A stretch of DNA of 64,000 nt, taken from the NCBI GenBank assembly GCA_963697525.1, contig OY969087.1:4588001-4652000 (forward strand). Direction: 5' to 3'. Below the pieces are notes generated by a model. The model saw only the letters and a program-made list of their open reading frames with translations. It did no database searches and had not been told where the DNA came from. The translations under genes and the position numbers were made by a program. The stretch is from Bradymonas sp963697525 (lineage in GTDB: Bacteria > Myxococcota_A > Bradymonadia > Bradymonadales > Bradymonadaceae). Shown here piece after piece: positions 38,237-48,726 of this stretch. Position 1 is the first letter of the stretch; each line of letters starts with the position of its first letter.

Positions 38237-40828
38237 ATGACTGGTGTTTGCTTGCAACGCAGCCCGCGGGGGCGTGCGACCTGGTGGGGTTTGATCGCGA
38301 TCGCCCTGCTCTGCCTGCCCTCGACCACCTTCGCGCAGACCACTCCCACCCCCACCGACGGCATCGTCCTCCCCGACGCCTCCATCACCACGCGGGCGGA
38401 CGCGACCAGCGTCGAGCTCAACCCGGCCGGTCTGGGCTTCATGCGCTACGGACAACTCGCCCTGGGCGTGCAGCACGCCGACGCCGATGTCGAGGGCATC
38501 GACTCGGAGGGCGTGGCCGCGTTTTTGGCGGGCGGCACCGGGCGCATCGGCGGCGGTCTGGGCGTGCAGTGGCTCGACCGTCCCGTCCTCGGCGTCAACA
38601 ACAAAGACTACCGCAAGTACACGCTGGGCGCGGGGGTGAGCACCGCCTCCAACGTGAGCCTGGGGGCGGCGTTCAACTTCTTTGGAAGCAGCGACAACAA
38701 GCAGCTCGACGACCTGACCAGTTGGGACGTCGGCTTGATGTGGCGTCCGTCGGACAACGTCGGCTTCGGGCTGCGCGTGCGCGACCTCAACCAACCGTTC
38801 CTGAACGATACCCACGCCATTCCGATTCGCACGGCCATCGGCGCGGCGCTGCGCTTCTTCGACGGCCGAGCCATCCTCGACCCCATGGTCGAATTCATCT
38901 CCGACGCCGACGCCGTGTTGCTGCGCCCGCGCGTGCTGCTCGAGCCCATCTACGGGCTGCGCCTATTTGCGCGCACCGATTTCAACTTCCAGTTCCAAAA
39001 TGACCAGACGACCACCTCGTGGGACCAGACCATCTTTGGACTGGCGCTGAACACCTCCAATCTGGGCATCGAATCGGCGGCGATCACCAAGTTGGGCGAC
39101 GACTCCGGCTACCGCGGCCAGACCTACCTGGGCTGGGTGGGCCGACGTGTGCGACGGGGGCTGGGCGGGTCGACCCACCGCTGGATCCTGGTCGACCTCA
39201 ACGGCGGCATCGACGAGCAACCCTCGTCGAGCTTTTTCGCGCCGTCGAAGCGAAGCTTCTTATCGCTGGTCAACGAACTCGAGAAGTTGTCCAACGATGA
39301 CAGCGTCGAGGGGGTGGTGTTCAACGTGGGCTCGAGCGGCCTGGGGTACGCGCAGATCTGGGAGGTACGCCAGCAGATCGCCGCGCTGCGAAAAGCTGGC
39401 AAGAAGACCGTCAGCGTGTTGACCAACCCCACCTATCGGGAGACCTACCTGGCGAGTGCCGCCGAGAAGCTGTGGCTGATTCCGCCGGAGCCCTACTCGC
39501 CCGACGGACTCAGCCTGACGATGACGTCCTACGCCGAGACGCTTGCCAAGGCGGGCATTCAGGCCGAGTTTTTGCGCATCAGCCACTACAAGTCCGCCCC
39601 CGAATCGTACACGTACCGCCAACCGTCCAAAGAGGCGCTCCAGGAGACCAACGCCTACCTGGACGGCATCTACTCGCGCACCGTCCAGGCGCTGGCCAAC
39701 GACCGCGGCAAGTCCCCTGCGGCGATCAAGAAGATGGTCGACAGCGTGCCCATTTACCCCGCCGACGCCGTCAAACAGGGCTTCGCCGACAAGGTGGTCT
39801 ACCTGGACTATATCCGAAAGCGGCTCAAAGACGCCTACGGCTACCACGTCGAGCTCGACCGCCAGTACCCCAAGCCCAAGACGCCGGACACGCGTTGGGG
39901 TGAGCGGCCCCAGATCGCGGTGGTCGTCCTCGAGGGGGCGATTGTGCGTGGGCAATCCGGCCGCACTCCCCTCATCGACGAGACCATCGCCGGCAGCGAC
40001 ACGTTGACGGCGATCTTCGACCGTTTGCGCCGCGACTCGAGCGTGCGCGCGGTGGTCGTGCGCATCGACAGCCCCGGCGGAAGCGCGGTGGCCAGCGACC
40101 TGATCTACCGGGAGATGCGCCGCCTGGCCCAGAAAAAGCCGGTGATCACGTCCATGGGCAACGTCGCCGCCAGCGGGGGCTATTATGCCGCCGCCGGGGC
40201 CGACGAGATCTTTGCCACCCCCAACACGCTGACCGGCTCGGTAGGCATCTTCGCCGGCAAGTTCAGCGTCTCCAAGCTCGCCGACCTCATCGGCGTCAAC
40301 ACCACGCGGCTGCAGCGCGGCAGCCGCAGCGGCTCGTTCAACATCTTCCGGCCGTGGACCGCCGCGCAGCGCGACAGCGTGGCGCGCTCGATCACCTACC
40401 TGTACCGGATGTTCACCCAGCAGGTCGCCCGCACCCGCCCGTTGAGCGCCGAACAGGTCGACGCGGTCGGACGCGGCCACATCTGGGACGGCGTGGCCGC
40501 CAAGAAGAACAAGCTCGTCGACCACCTCGGCGGCCTGATGGACGCCATCCACCGCGCCGAGAAGCTCGCCGGCGTACGCCCCCAGGACGTCGACTACAAG
40601 CTCTATCCCAAGTCACTGGGCCTGTTTAATCTGAGTTCGGCGTCGGTCCATGCCCGCAGCAGCCTGTTCGCCAAGGTGTTTGGGGCCGACCAGGACTCGG
40701 CCGTGCTCGACGCTACCTCGGCGCTGGGCGCGTTGGTGCGCAGCATCGGCAAGGGCATTTTGATGCCCGCGCTCTACCAGGACGGCGAGCCGCTGATGCT
40801 GCTGCCCTTCGTGGTTGACATGAAGTAG
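38237..40828 (+). CDS. SppA-type signal peptide peptidase with N-terminal barrel-like domain
   Basis: The protein has 863 residues. AGGAAG precedes the ATG, and a signal peptide ends TTFAQ. Residues about 35-315 are alternating beta strands and begin with ADATSVELNPAGLGF, a pattern common in outer-membrane barrel proteins. Residues about 318-860 form a tandem SppA peptidase like the long E. coli form: the catalytic lysine is Lys452 in HYKSAPESYTYRQPS and the serine is Ser646 in NVAASGGYYAA. SppA normally digests cleaved signal peptides at the inner membrane. The added domain suggests a different location or substrate. Confidence 0.88.
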   Translation: MTGVCLQRSPRGRATWWGLIAIALLCLPSTTFAQTTPTPTDGIVLPDASITTRADATSVELNPAGLGFMRYGQLALGVQHADADVEGIDSEGVAAFLAGGTGRIGGGLGVQWLDRPVLGVNNKDYRKYTLGAGVSTASNVSLGAAFNFFGSSDNKQLDDLTSWDVGLMWRPSDNVGFGLRVRDLNQPFLNDTHAIPIRTAIGAALRFFDGRAILDPMVEFISDADAVLLRPRVLLEPIYGLRLFARTDFNFQFQNDQTTTSWDQTIFGLALNTSNLGIESAAITKLGDDSGYRGQTYLGWVGRRVRRGLGGSTHRWILVDLNGGIDEQPSSSFFAPSKRSFLSLVNELEKLSNDDSVEGVVFNVGSSGLGYAQIWEVRQQIAALRKAGKKTVSVLTNPTYRETYLASAAEKLWLIPPEPYSPDGLSLTMTSYAETLAKAGIQAEFLRISHYKSAPESYTYRQPSKEALQETNAYLDGIYSRTVQALANDRGKSPAAIKKMVDSVPIYPADAVKQGFADKVVYLDYIRKRLKDAYGYHVELDRQYPKPKTPDTRWGERPQIAVVVLEGAIVRGQSGRTPLIDETIAGSDTLTAIFDRLRRDSSVRAVVVRIDSPGGSAVASDLIYREMRRLAQKKPVITSMGNVAASGGYYAAAGADEIFATPNTLTGSVGIFAGKFSVSKLADLIGVNTTRLQRGSRSGSFNIFRPWTAAQRDSVARSITYLYRMFTQQVARTRPLSAEQVDAVGRGHIWDGVAAKKNKLVDHLGGLMDAIHRAEKLAGVRPQDVDYKLYPKSLGLFNLSSASVHARSSLFAKVFGADQDSAVLDATSALGALVRSIGKGILMPALYQDGEPLMLLPFVVDMK

Positions 40829-40847
40829 GAGGCGCGGCCGGTCCAGC

Positions 40848-43181
40848 TCACGGCGCAAACACCGTGCGGCTGGTCTGGCCGCTTTTGATGCGGATACGCC
40901 GCGTCGACGAGTAGCGCTTGTAGCGCGAGAAGAACACCCGCACCTTGTAGGTACCCGGCGCCAGCGAGCGGTTGATGCTGGTGGTCTCGCCGGAGACGAG
41001 CTTGCCGTTGACGTAGATCTTGGCGGGGATGTTCACCCGCACGGCGAGCACCCCCTTGGCGGCGGATTGATGCGCGCCATTCCCCCAGATGTCGAGCCCC
41101 TTGGAGCTCGCCTTCTTGTGGGAGCTCGCCTTCGAGCCGCCGCTCCCCCACACCTTCAGGGCGCTGGAATGCGAGCGGCGATGGTGGCGGGTGTGATGGT
41201 GGCGGGTGCGGTGCCGCCGAGGCGACGAGTGTCGCGCCGGCGTCTTGGGAGGTGCCGACGGCTTCGCTGCGGCGCTGTCGTCGCCCTGCTCGGGATGGTT
41301 AAAGTCGAACTCGACCTGTTTGACGCGCCCGTCGCTGTCGCCCCACCGGACCTTGCGCTCGAGCTTGTGATCGTCGTCGAGCGCGGCGACCACCGTGTGG
41401 GAGTCGCTTCGCGACAGTCCCGCCACGTCGATCGGCGAGCGCCCGCGTTCCTGGCCGTCGACCGTGATCGTGGCGTTGGGCGGGTACGTCGCCACCTTGA
41501 GCACCGCCCCGCTCGGCTCCAATTGGAAGTCGAGCGTATCGGTCGTCGCCGACGGCTGGATGGTGCGCTCGAAGGTCTTGTAGCCGACACGCGTCAGCTT
41601 GAGGTGATGCGTTCCCGCCGTCGACAAGCCCTGCAGGACGACCGGCGTCGGTCCCCGGGGCTCGCCGTCCAGAAAGACGTGCGCGCCGGCGGGCTCGGAC
41701 TTGATGCGCACGTCGACCGTCTCGGTATCGTCGGCGCTGGCCGCACTGTTGGTGGGCGCGACCGTGCTCGGCGCCGGTTGCTCGGCGGCCTTCGCCGCCG
41801 CGGCCTGGCTGGTGGTATCGCCGCCGGCCAGCAGATAGGCGAGCACCCCGCCCAGGACGACCACCAGCGCGGTCACGCCGATGAGCAGGACGCGCGCCTT
41901 GCGCAGCGACGGCGGCACGAGCCGCTCGATCAGGGGAAGCTTGGATTGCGTGGTGGCCCGCTTGGGCACCGGAACACTGCCCGTGGCCCCGAAGCCAGGG
42001 ACGTTGGCCTGATCGGTCGGGCCCGCCGCCGCAGGGACCTCGGCGAACGGGCTGGGCGCCGAAGGCGGCTTGGGCATGCTGGGCGCCCATAACTGGGTGG
42101 GCTCGTCGTCGAGAAAGGGGTTTTCCTCGTCCTCGAAGTCCGACGGGGCGTCGATCGCGCGTGCCAGCGAGGCGCCCGGCTTGAAGATCATACTCGATTC
42201 GGAGGCCTCGTAGTCCACCCGTGACATCACCGCGCCGTCGTCGCCGAACTCGTCACCGCGCCCGACGACGTTGCCGATAAATTGAGCCAGATCCAACCGC
42301 CGGTAGGAGCCCGCCCGGTCCAAAAAGTCCGTCAGGGCGAGCTGCATGGCTCGCGCGGACTCGAAGCGATAGTTGGCGTCGCGGCGCGTCGCGCGCATGA
42401 CGATGTCGACGAGCTGCGGGGAAATATCCGGGCGAACACTGGACAGGTCCGGGATGTCCGCCTTGCGCACCGCCTTGAGCAGCTCGTACTCCTTGATGCC
42501 GGCGTAGGGGTTTTTGCCGGCGAGCAGCTCGTAGAGCACCATGCCGGCGGCGAAGACGTCGGTGCGCGCGTCGATGTGGTGGCCGTAGGCCTGCTCGGGC
42601 GACATATAGTAGAACTTGCCCTTGATGATGCCGTGCTGGGTCTCCTCCTGGGCGCGGGATTCGGCCTTGGCGATGCCGAAGTCGACGAGCTTCACCTCCC
42701 CCTCGTGGCTGACCATGATATTCTGCGGCGAGACGTCCCGGTGGACGATCTGCAGCGGCTTCCCGTCGGCGTCGGCGCGCGTATGGGCGTAGTGCAGCCC
42801 GCTGAGCGCCTCGGTCATGATGAACACCAGCGCCGGCACCGGGATCGACGAGCCGCGCTCGCGCACGGTCTTGTTGACCTGGTGCAGGTCGACCCCGTCG
42901 ATGAACTCCATGGCGATGAAGTATTGGTCATCGATGCAGCCGAGGTCGAAGATCTGGGCGATGTTGGGGTGGGTCAGGTGCACGGCGATGCGCGCCTCGT
43001 CGACGAGCATCTGGGCGACGTCGTGCTCGCGGCCAAACTGCGGGTGCAGCCGCTTGATCGCCAACAGCTTCTCGAAGCCGCCCAGGCCCACGGTCTTCGC
43101 CCGATAGATCTCGGCCATGCCGCCGACGGCGACCTTCTCGAGGAGCGTGTACTTGCCAAAGGAGTGTGGGCTTTCTACCAT
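40848..43181 (-). CDS. Ser/Thr protein kinase with C-terminal PEGA-like repeats
   Basis: The protein has 777 residues. The kinase domain spans about residues 10-290, with the VGGMAEIYRA glycine loop, Lys43, HRDVSPQN (147-154) and DFG (167-169), so it should be active. A disordered linker and one transmembrane helix near residue 440 (VLLIGVTALVVVLGGVLAYLL) follow. The outer part has PEGA-like units (KSEPAGAHVFLDGEPRGPTP and TYPPNATITVDGQERGRSP), a His/Arg-rich linker and a last beta domain. The start at 43181 gives MVESPHSFGKYTLLEK. It is divergent from the FHA-sigma54 gene, a likely substrate. Confidence 0.92.
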   Translation of the reverse strand: MVESPHSFGKYTLLEKVAVGGMAEIYRAKTVGLGGFEKLLAIKRLHPQFGREHDVAQMLVDEARIAVHLTHPNIAQIFDLGCIDDQYFIAMEFIDGVDLHQVNKTVRERGSSIPVPALVFIMTEALSGLHYAHTRADADGKPLQIVHRDVSPQNIMVSHEGEVKLVDFGIAKAESRAQEETQHGIIKGKFYYMSPEQAYGHHIDARTDVFAAGMVLYELLAGKNPYAGIKEYELLKAVRKADIPDLSSVRPDISPQLVDIVMRATRRDANYRFESARAMQLALTDFLDRAGSYRRLDLAQFIGNVVGRGDEFGDDGAVMSRVDYEASESSMIFKPGASLARAIDAPSDFEDEENPFLDDEPTQLWAPSMPKPPSAPSPFAEVPAAAGPTDQANVPGFGATGSVPVPKRATTQSKLPLIERLVPPSLRKARVLLIGVTALVVVLGGVLAYLLAGGDTTSQAAAAKAAEQPAPSTVAPTNSAASADDTETVDVRIKSEPAGAHVFLDGEPRGPTPVVLQGLSTAGTHHLKLTRVGYKTFERTIQPSATTDTLDFQLEPSGAVLKVATYPPNATITVDGQERGRSPIDVAGLSRSDSHTVVAALDDDHKLERKVRWGDSDGRVKQVEFDFNHPEQGDDSAAAKPSAPPKTPARHSSPRRHRTRHHHTRHHRRSHSSALKVWGSGGSKASSHKKASSKGLDIWGNGAHQSAAKGVLAVRVNIPAKIYVNGKLVSGETTSINRSLAPGTYKVRVFFSRYKRYSSTRRIRIKSGQTSRTVFAP

Positions 43182-43210
43182 GTGGAGATTTCTACAAGAA
43201 CCAGGCTGCA

Positions 43211-43238
43211 TTGACCGGCGCACGTGCGCTACTATTGT
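43211..43238 (+). promoter_or_regulatory. candidate promoter for the FHA-sigma54 regulator gene
   Basis: TTGACC and TATTGT are separated by 16 nt, 46 nt upstream of the start. Judged by eye, in the divergent gap between the kinase and regulator genes. Confidence 0.4.
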
Positions 43239-43283
43239 AGTCGGCAGCACTGTTTTTCATAGCACCTATTTTTGTGAGCGAAT

Positions 43284-44729
43284 ATGGCGCCCTACCAGCA
43301 GTTTTCGGATGAGGCCCAGCCCACCAAGATTGCGTACGTCAACGGCGAGCCGGCCACGCTGCATCTGCGCAAGACGCATCTGGTGGTCAATCCCGGGGTC
43401 GACGAGGCGCTCGAATATACGTTCGACCAGGACCTCATCACCGTGGGTACCCTGGAGACCAACGACATCCCCCTCGACGACGACACGGTCAGCCGCGAGC
43501 ATTGTCGCATCGTCCAGGACGGCCCCCACACCCTGGTCATCGACCAGGGCAGCACCAACGGCACCTACGTCAACGGCGTGCAGGTGCGCGAGGCGTACCT
43601 GGCTCCGGGGGCGGTGCTGGGCATTGGCAATACCCAGGTGCGCTTCAATCCGGTTGATGAGCAGATCGCGATTACGCCGAGCACCGCCGAGCGGCTGGGC
43701 GACATCGTGGGCAAGAGCGTCAAAATGCGCGAGATCTTCGGCATCGTCGAAAAGATCGCCCCCACCGGCGCCACGGTGATCATCGAAGGCGAGACCGGCA
43801 CCGGCAAGGAGGTCGTCTCACGCACCATCCACCAACTGAGCGCGCGCAGCGACGAGCCGTTCATCGTTTTCGATTGTGGCGCCGTGCCCGAGAACCTCAT
43901 CGAGAGCGAGCTGTTCGGCCACGAAAAAGGCAGCTTTACCGGCGCGGTGATGAGCCGCAAGGGGCTGTTCGAGATGGCCGAGGGCGGCACGATCTTTCTG
44001 GACGAATTGGGCGAGCTGGCGCTGGATCTGCAGCCAAAGCTGTTGCGCGTGCTCGAGCAGCGCGAGGTGCGCCGGGTGGGCTCGAATAAGCCCATCCCGG
44101 TCAACGTACGCGTCATCGCCGCGACCAACCGAGCGCTGGCCGACGAGGTCGAGGCCGGCCGCTTTCGCGAGGACCTGTTTTATCGCTTGAGCGTGGTGCG
44201 CTTGCTGTTGCCGCCGCTTCGCGACCGCGTCGAGGACATTCCCCTGCTGACGCGCCACTTTCTGGCCAACCTGGCCTGCAACCGCGACGCCGACGGCAAC
44301 CACAAGCTGCACACGATCAGCCGGGAGGCCATGGACGCCTTATGCGCCTATGACTGGCCGGGCAATGTGCGCGAGCTGGTCAACGTCATCGAGCGCGCGT
44401 GCAGCTTTGCCGCCGGGGATTGCATCACCATGGACGATCTGCCCGGCTACATCACCGGCGACGAGGATAACGTGCTTGGGCGCACCCCGGGGCTGCACAC
44501 CTCGGCGGCCGAGGAGTTCGAGGACGTACCGCGTCGCTCGGACCTCAACGAGATGCCCTTCAAGAAGGCCAAGGAAGAGTGGATCGCCAGCTTCGAGAAG
44601 GACTATATCTCCACGCTGTTGGTGCGCCACAACGGCAATATCAGCTCGGCGGCGCGCGAAGCGGACATCGACCGCAAATACTTTCGCAAGCTGATGTACA
44701 AGCACGACATCGACATCGACGAGATCTAA
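43284..44729 (+). CDS. FHA-domain sigma54-dependent transcription activator
   Basis: The protein has 481 residues. The FHA domain (about 25-125) has the phosphothreonine-binding signature SREHCRIV and GSTNGTYVNG. The AAA+ domain follows, with Walker A EGETGTGK (168-175), a GSFTGA loop (216-221, Ser replacing the usual Ala of GAFTGA) and Walker B GGTIFLDELGEL. A Fis-type helix-turn-helix closes the protein (NISSAAREADIDRKYFRKLM). FHA domains bind threonine-phosphorylated peptides, and kinases are encoded on both sides, so control by phosphorylation is likely. The target promoters are unknown. Confidence 0.94.
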   Translation: MAPYQQFSDEAQPTKIAYVNGEPATLHLRKTHLVVNPGVDEALEYTFDQDLITVGTLETNDIPLDDDTVSREHCRIVQDGPHTLVIDQGSTNGTYVNGVQVREAYLAPGAVLGIGNTQVRFNPVDEQIAITPSTAERLGDIVGKSVKMREIFGIVEKIAPTGATVIIEGETGTGKEVVSRTIHQLSARSDEPFIVFDCGAVPENLIESELFGHEKGSFTGAVMSRKGLFEMAEGGTIFLDELGELALDLQPKLLRVLEQREVRRVGSNKPIPVNVRVIAATNRALADEVEAGRFREDLFYRLSVVRLLLPPLRDRVEDIPLLTRHFLANLACNRDADGNHKLHTISREAMDALCAYDWPGNVRELVNVIERACSFAAGDCITMDDLPGYITGDEDNVLGRTPGLHTSAAEEFEDVPRRSDLNEMPFKKAKEEWIASFEKDYISTLLVRHNGNISSAAREADIDRKYFRKLMYKHDIDIDEI

Positions 44730-44744
44730 CAGGCCCCGTCGAAC

Positions 44745-46508
44745 TCAGCGGGCGCCCTGAGCCCGCGGCTGCAGGTCGATGTCGAGGCTCTTGAAGCCGC
44801 CCGAGGGCAGCTTGACCGTCTTTTGATAGGTTTGAAACGAGGGGTGGGAGATCTCCACGGTGTGGTCGCCGGGGTCGAGGTCGGCCACGGTGACCGGCGC
44901 GGCGCTGCCGCGATCGACGCCGTCGACGCGGATCTTCAAGCCCACCGGCGGCGAGACGCTGACGACCAGCGTGGCCGGCTGGACGGGCGCTTTGGCCACC
45001 GGGGCGTTGTCGGCCGCGCGGTGCTTGTGGACCCACAGGTACACCGTCAACGCGCCCGTCAGGCACATAAACAGCATCGCGACCGCGGCGGCGGCCATCT
45101 TGCGCCGCCGCTTGCGCCGGCGCGCCGAGGGGTTGGGGATGGCTTTGGGGGTACCCTGGGCGTCGAAATCCGTCGGGCTGAGCGCGCCGGGGCGCTCGAG
45201 CGCCATGGTCTCGTCGTCCTGGACGTTGATATGCGGCCGCGCCGAGGCCGGCGACCCGTCGTCGATCTCGATGAGGTCGTCGACGTCGAGGGCGATGACG
45301 TCCTCTTCTTGTTCGCTGGCAAATTGGGCCGCGTCGAATCCGCCGGCGGCGACCACCGTGTGTTCGCTGGCGAATTGGTTGGCGTCGACGTTGTCCTCCG
45401 GAGAGATGTCCGCAGCCCACAGTGCCTGGGGCGTCGACGAGGCGTTGTCGTCGGGGGCGGTGTCCTCGCTGGCCTCCCCGCCCCACTGCCGCACGTCGTC
45501 GGGCGTGCGGATGCGCCGGAAGACCTGACGCTTTTGGCGCTCGGCGTCCAACTCGTCGTGGAACATATGCGCCATCCAGCCCGACAGCTCCTGGGCGGCA
45601 AATGGCGGGTCCAAGCTGCTCAAAAAACCGTCGATCGCGCCCGCCAGTTCCCCACCGCTCTGGTAGCGCTGGTTGCGGTCGGCGGCGAGCGCGCGGGCGA
45701 CGATGCGGTCGACCTCCGGCGGGATCTGGTTGTTCTTGACGCTGGGCGGGTCGACTTGCGGGTTGCGCACCATCTGCAGGGTTTCGAACTCGTTCTCGGC
45801 CTTGAACAAGCGCCGGTTGGTCAGCAACTCCCACAGCAGCACCCCCATGCTGAACACGTCGCTGCGGTGGTCGATGGCCTCCCCGCGCACCTGCTCCGGG
45901 CTCATATAGCCGAATTTGCCCTTGAGCACGCCTACCTGGGTGTGCGTCTCCTGGAAGGTGCCCTTGGCGATGCCGAAGTCGATGATTTTGACCTTGCCGC
46001 CGTAGGTCACCAGGATATTCTGCGGGGAAATGTCCCGGTGGATGATGTTGAGGGGCTGGCCGTTCTCGTCCTTCTTGGCGTGCACGTAGTCCAGGCCGGC
46101 GGCGATCTCGCGCACGATGTAGCACGACATCGCCACGCTCATGATGCGCCGCTGCCCGCGCAGCCGGCGCTGGAGTTCGAGCAGGTCTTGCCCGCTGATG
46201 AACTCCATGAGGATATACGGCGAGGTATGAAACCGCCCCAGCTCGTAGGTACGCACGATGTTGGGGTGGATGAGCTGGACGGTCAGCTTGGCCTCGTCGA
46301 TGAACATCTGGATGAATTCATCGTCCTCGGCCAAATGCGGCAAGATGCGCTTGAGGGCCAGATATTTTTGGCTCTCCGGGGCGTTGAACGGCTTGGCCCG
46401 AAAGATCTCCGCCATGCCCCCGACGCTGACACGCTCGAGGAGGCAATATTTACCGAAAAGCATCGGTCGGTCCACGACACTCGCCTTCTTTGGCTGGGTT
46501 GGGGCCAC
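44745..46508 (-). CDS. Ser/Thr protein kinase with C-terminal PEGA domain
   Basis: The protein has 587 residues and starts at GTG. The kinase domain spans about residues 18-300, with the SVGGMAEIFRA glycine loop, Lys53, HRDISPQN (157-164) and DFG (177-179). A linker of acidic segments follows, then a basic stretch RRRKRRRKM, a transmembrane helix (about 480-500) and a single PEGA-like domain (VSVSPPVGLKIRVDGVDRGS). An in-frame ATG 45 nt downstream (MLFGKYCLLERV) is an alternative start. It converges on the FHA-sigma54 gene with 15 bp between the stops. Confidence 0.92.
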   Translation of the reverse strand: MAPTQPKKASVVDRPMLFGKYCLLERVSVGGMAEIFRAKPFNAPESQKYLALKRILPHLAEDDEFIQMFIDEAKLTVQLIHPNIVRTYELGRFHTSPYILMEFISGQDLLELQRRLRGQRRIMSVAMSCYIVREIAAGLDYVHAKKDENGQPLNIIHRDISPQNILVTYGGKVKIIDFGIAKGTFQETHTQVGVLKGKFGYMSPEQVRGEAIDHRSDVFSMGVLLWELLTNRRLFKAENEFETLQMVRNPQVDPPSVKNNQIPPEVDRIVARALAADRNQRYQSGGELAGAIDGFLSSLDPPFAAQELSGWMAHMFHDELDAERQKRQVFRRIRTPDDVRQWGGEASEDTAPDDNASSTPQALWAADISPEDNVDANQFASEHTVVAAGGFDAAQFASEQEEDVIALDVDDLIEIDDGSPASARPHINVQDDETMALERPGALSPTDFDAQGTPKAIPNPSARRRKRRRKMAAAAVAMLFMCLTGALTVYLWVHKHRAADNAPVAKAPVQPATLVVSVSPPVGLKIRVDGVDRGSAAPVTVADLDPGDHTVEISHPSFQTYQKTVKLPSGGFKSLDIDLQPRAQGAR

Positions 46509-46725
46509 CTAGCACCTGTCCGGATGGCACGCGTGTGGGGAGTATAGGTTTGGACGTCCCGCACCGTCAACGATTCCTGGCCGTCGCGTGCGACTCACGC
46601 CCGCGGCGCCGGTCCGGGCGGCAAAATCGCGTCTGGGCGCCGGCCAGCGAGGGCCCCGACGGGCGGGGCGTGGTTCCCTAATCGGGGGCTTCGAGGCGTG
46701 GAGGCACGTGGCTCTGGAGGCGGGG

Positions 46726-46905
46726 AGACCCCAGCGGCCTCGCGCCGCTGGTGAATCAGATCGTCAGCTAGCAAATCCGGGATTGCACCCACAGACCCCA
46801 GCGGCCTCGCGCCGCTGGTGAATCAGATCGTCAGCTACAGGCGGCGGGGTGTGCCCCGCAAGAGCCCAGCGGCCTTGCGCCGCTGGTGAATCAGATCGTC
46901 AGCTA
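46726..46905 (+). repeat. three 45-bp hairpin repeats with 22-23-bp unique spacers
   Basis: Copies at 46726-46770, 46793-46837 and 46861-46905. The first two are identical and the third differs at two positions. Each has an 8-bp stem (CCAGCGGC / GCCGCTGG) and a constant 3' part, TGAATCAGATCGTCAGCTA. Spacer 2 is itself a hairpin (GCGGGGTGTGCCCCGC) and spacer 1 holds the quasi-palindrome AATCCGGGATT. No cas gene is present. Confidence 0.85.
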
Positions 46906-47304
46906 CGAGAGCGGTTGCCCAAACACAACTCGCCATCCAAAATCCGTCCCAGACGCCGCTCGACGGCCGATCGGCCAAGAAAGGACGCAACGATTCGGCC
47001 CCCGCTGCCGAAAACTATAGTGAGGGGCACCGATAGGACGCGGCGTCTCACCCAGCGTCGTGCCGTCGAACAAGGTGGCCCCCACGGAAGCGCAACCGTC
47101 GCAGCGAAACAACGCTATCGGCCCGGTCCGATGCCCGCACACCCCGCCGCACATCGGCGAAAAGGACGGGCGACCCAGGGCACGGCCGAGGTGCGTCTTG
47201 GTTGGTTTCATGGGGGAGGGCTCGAGGAGCCCAGGTGGTGGGGCAGTTGGGGGCACTGCGCGCGCTTTGGCAGCGCGCGCGGGCTTTTCGCAGACCGCGG
47301 GGGA

Positions 47305-47459
47305 CGCCCCGCTTAGCCGACGATCTTTGCGTCCTGTGGGGCGAGCCCATAGGGGCGCCTCGCTTAGCTTGCCGATCTTTGGGTCCTGTGGGGCGAGCCC
47401 ACAGGGGCGCCTCGCTTAGCTTGCCGATCTTTGGGTCCTGTGGGGCGAGCCCACAGGGG
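47305..47459 (+). repeat. 52-bp tandem hairpin repeat, three units
   Basis: Units at 47305-47355 (degenerate, 51 bp), 47356-47407 and 47408-47459 (the last two identical). Each unit contains CCTGTGGGGCGAGCCCACAGG, an 8-bp stem with a GCGAG loop (imperfect in the first unit), after CGCTTAGC and CGATCTTTG blocks. Confidence 0.85.
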
Positions 47460-47664
47460 CGCTGGAGGCGGCGAGGCGCCCAGGTTTGAAGCGTGGACTC
47501 GAGCCGACCCGCGCGCAGACATCGAAACGCCCGGCGCGTTGCCGCGATCCTCAGATCCCCGATCAGGGAACCGCACCCCGACGGGTGGCGGCGTCTTGAC
47601 AATGGCGCCACGGGAGTCGAGGTTGCCAGCCAGTATCTTGTTCCAGCCCGAAAGGTAGTGACGT

Positions 47665-48720
<1,056 letters not shown>

Positions 48721-48726
48721 GGCGCG

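Larger units (their letters stand above)
46509..47664. other. 1.16-kb intergenic region with two hairpin repeat arrays
   Basis: No reading frame here has a good start, codon pattern or recognisable product; the longer ones simply read through the repeats. The region holds an alternating 45-bp repeat array (46726-46905) and a 52-bp tandem hairpin array (47305-47459). The rest is GC-rich and unassigned. Confidence 0.7.

Noticed and set aside
46726..46905. CRISPR array
   Set aside because: The spacing is CRISPR-like, but spacers are short (22-23 bp), one is a hairpin, the repeat is long with a strong internal stem, there are only three copies and no cas gene is present.
47048..47611. Repetitive minus-strand protein in the hairpin region
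   Set aside because: The repeated peptide simply reads through the 52-bp DNA repeats; there is no credible start site or family.
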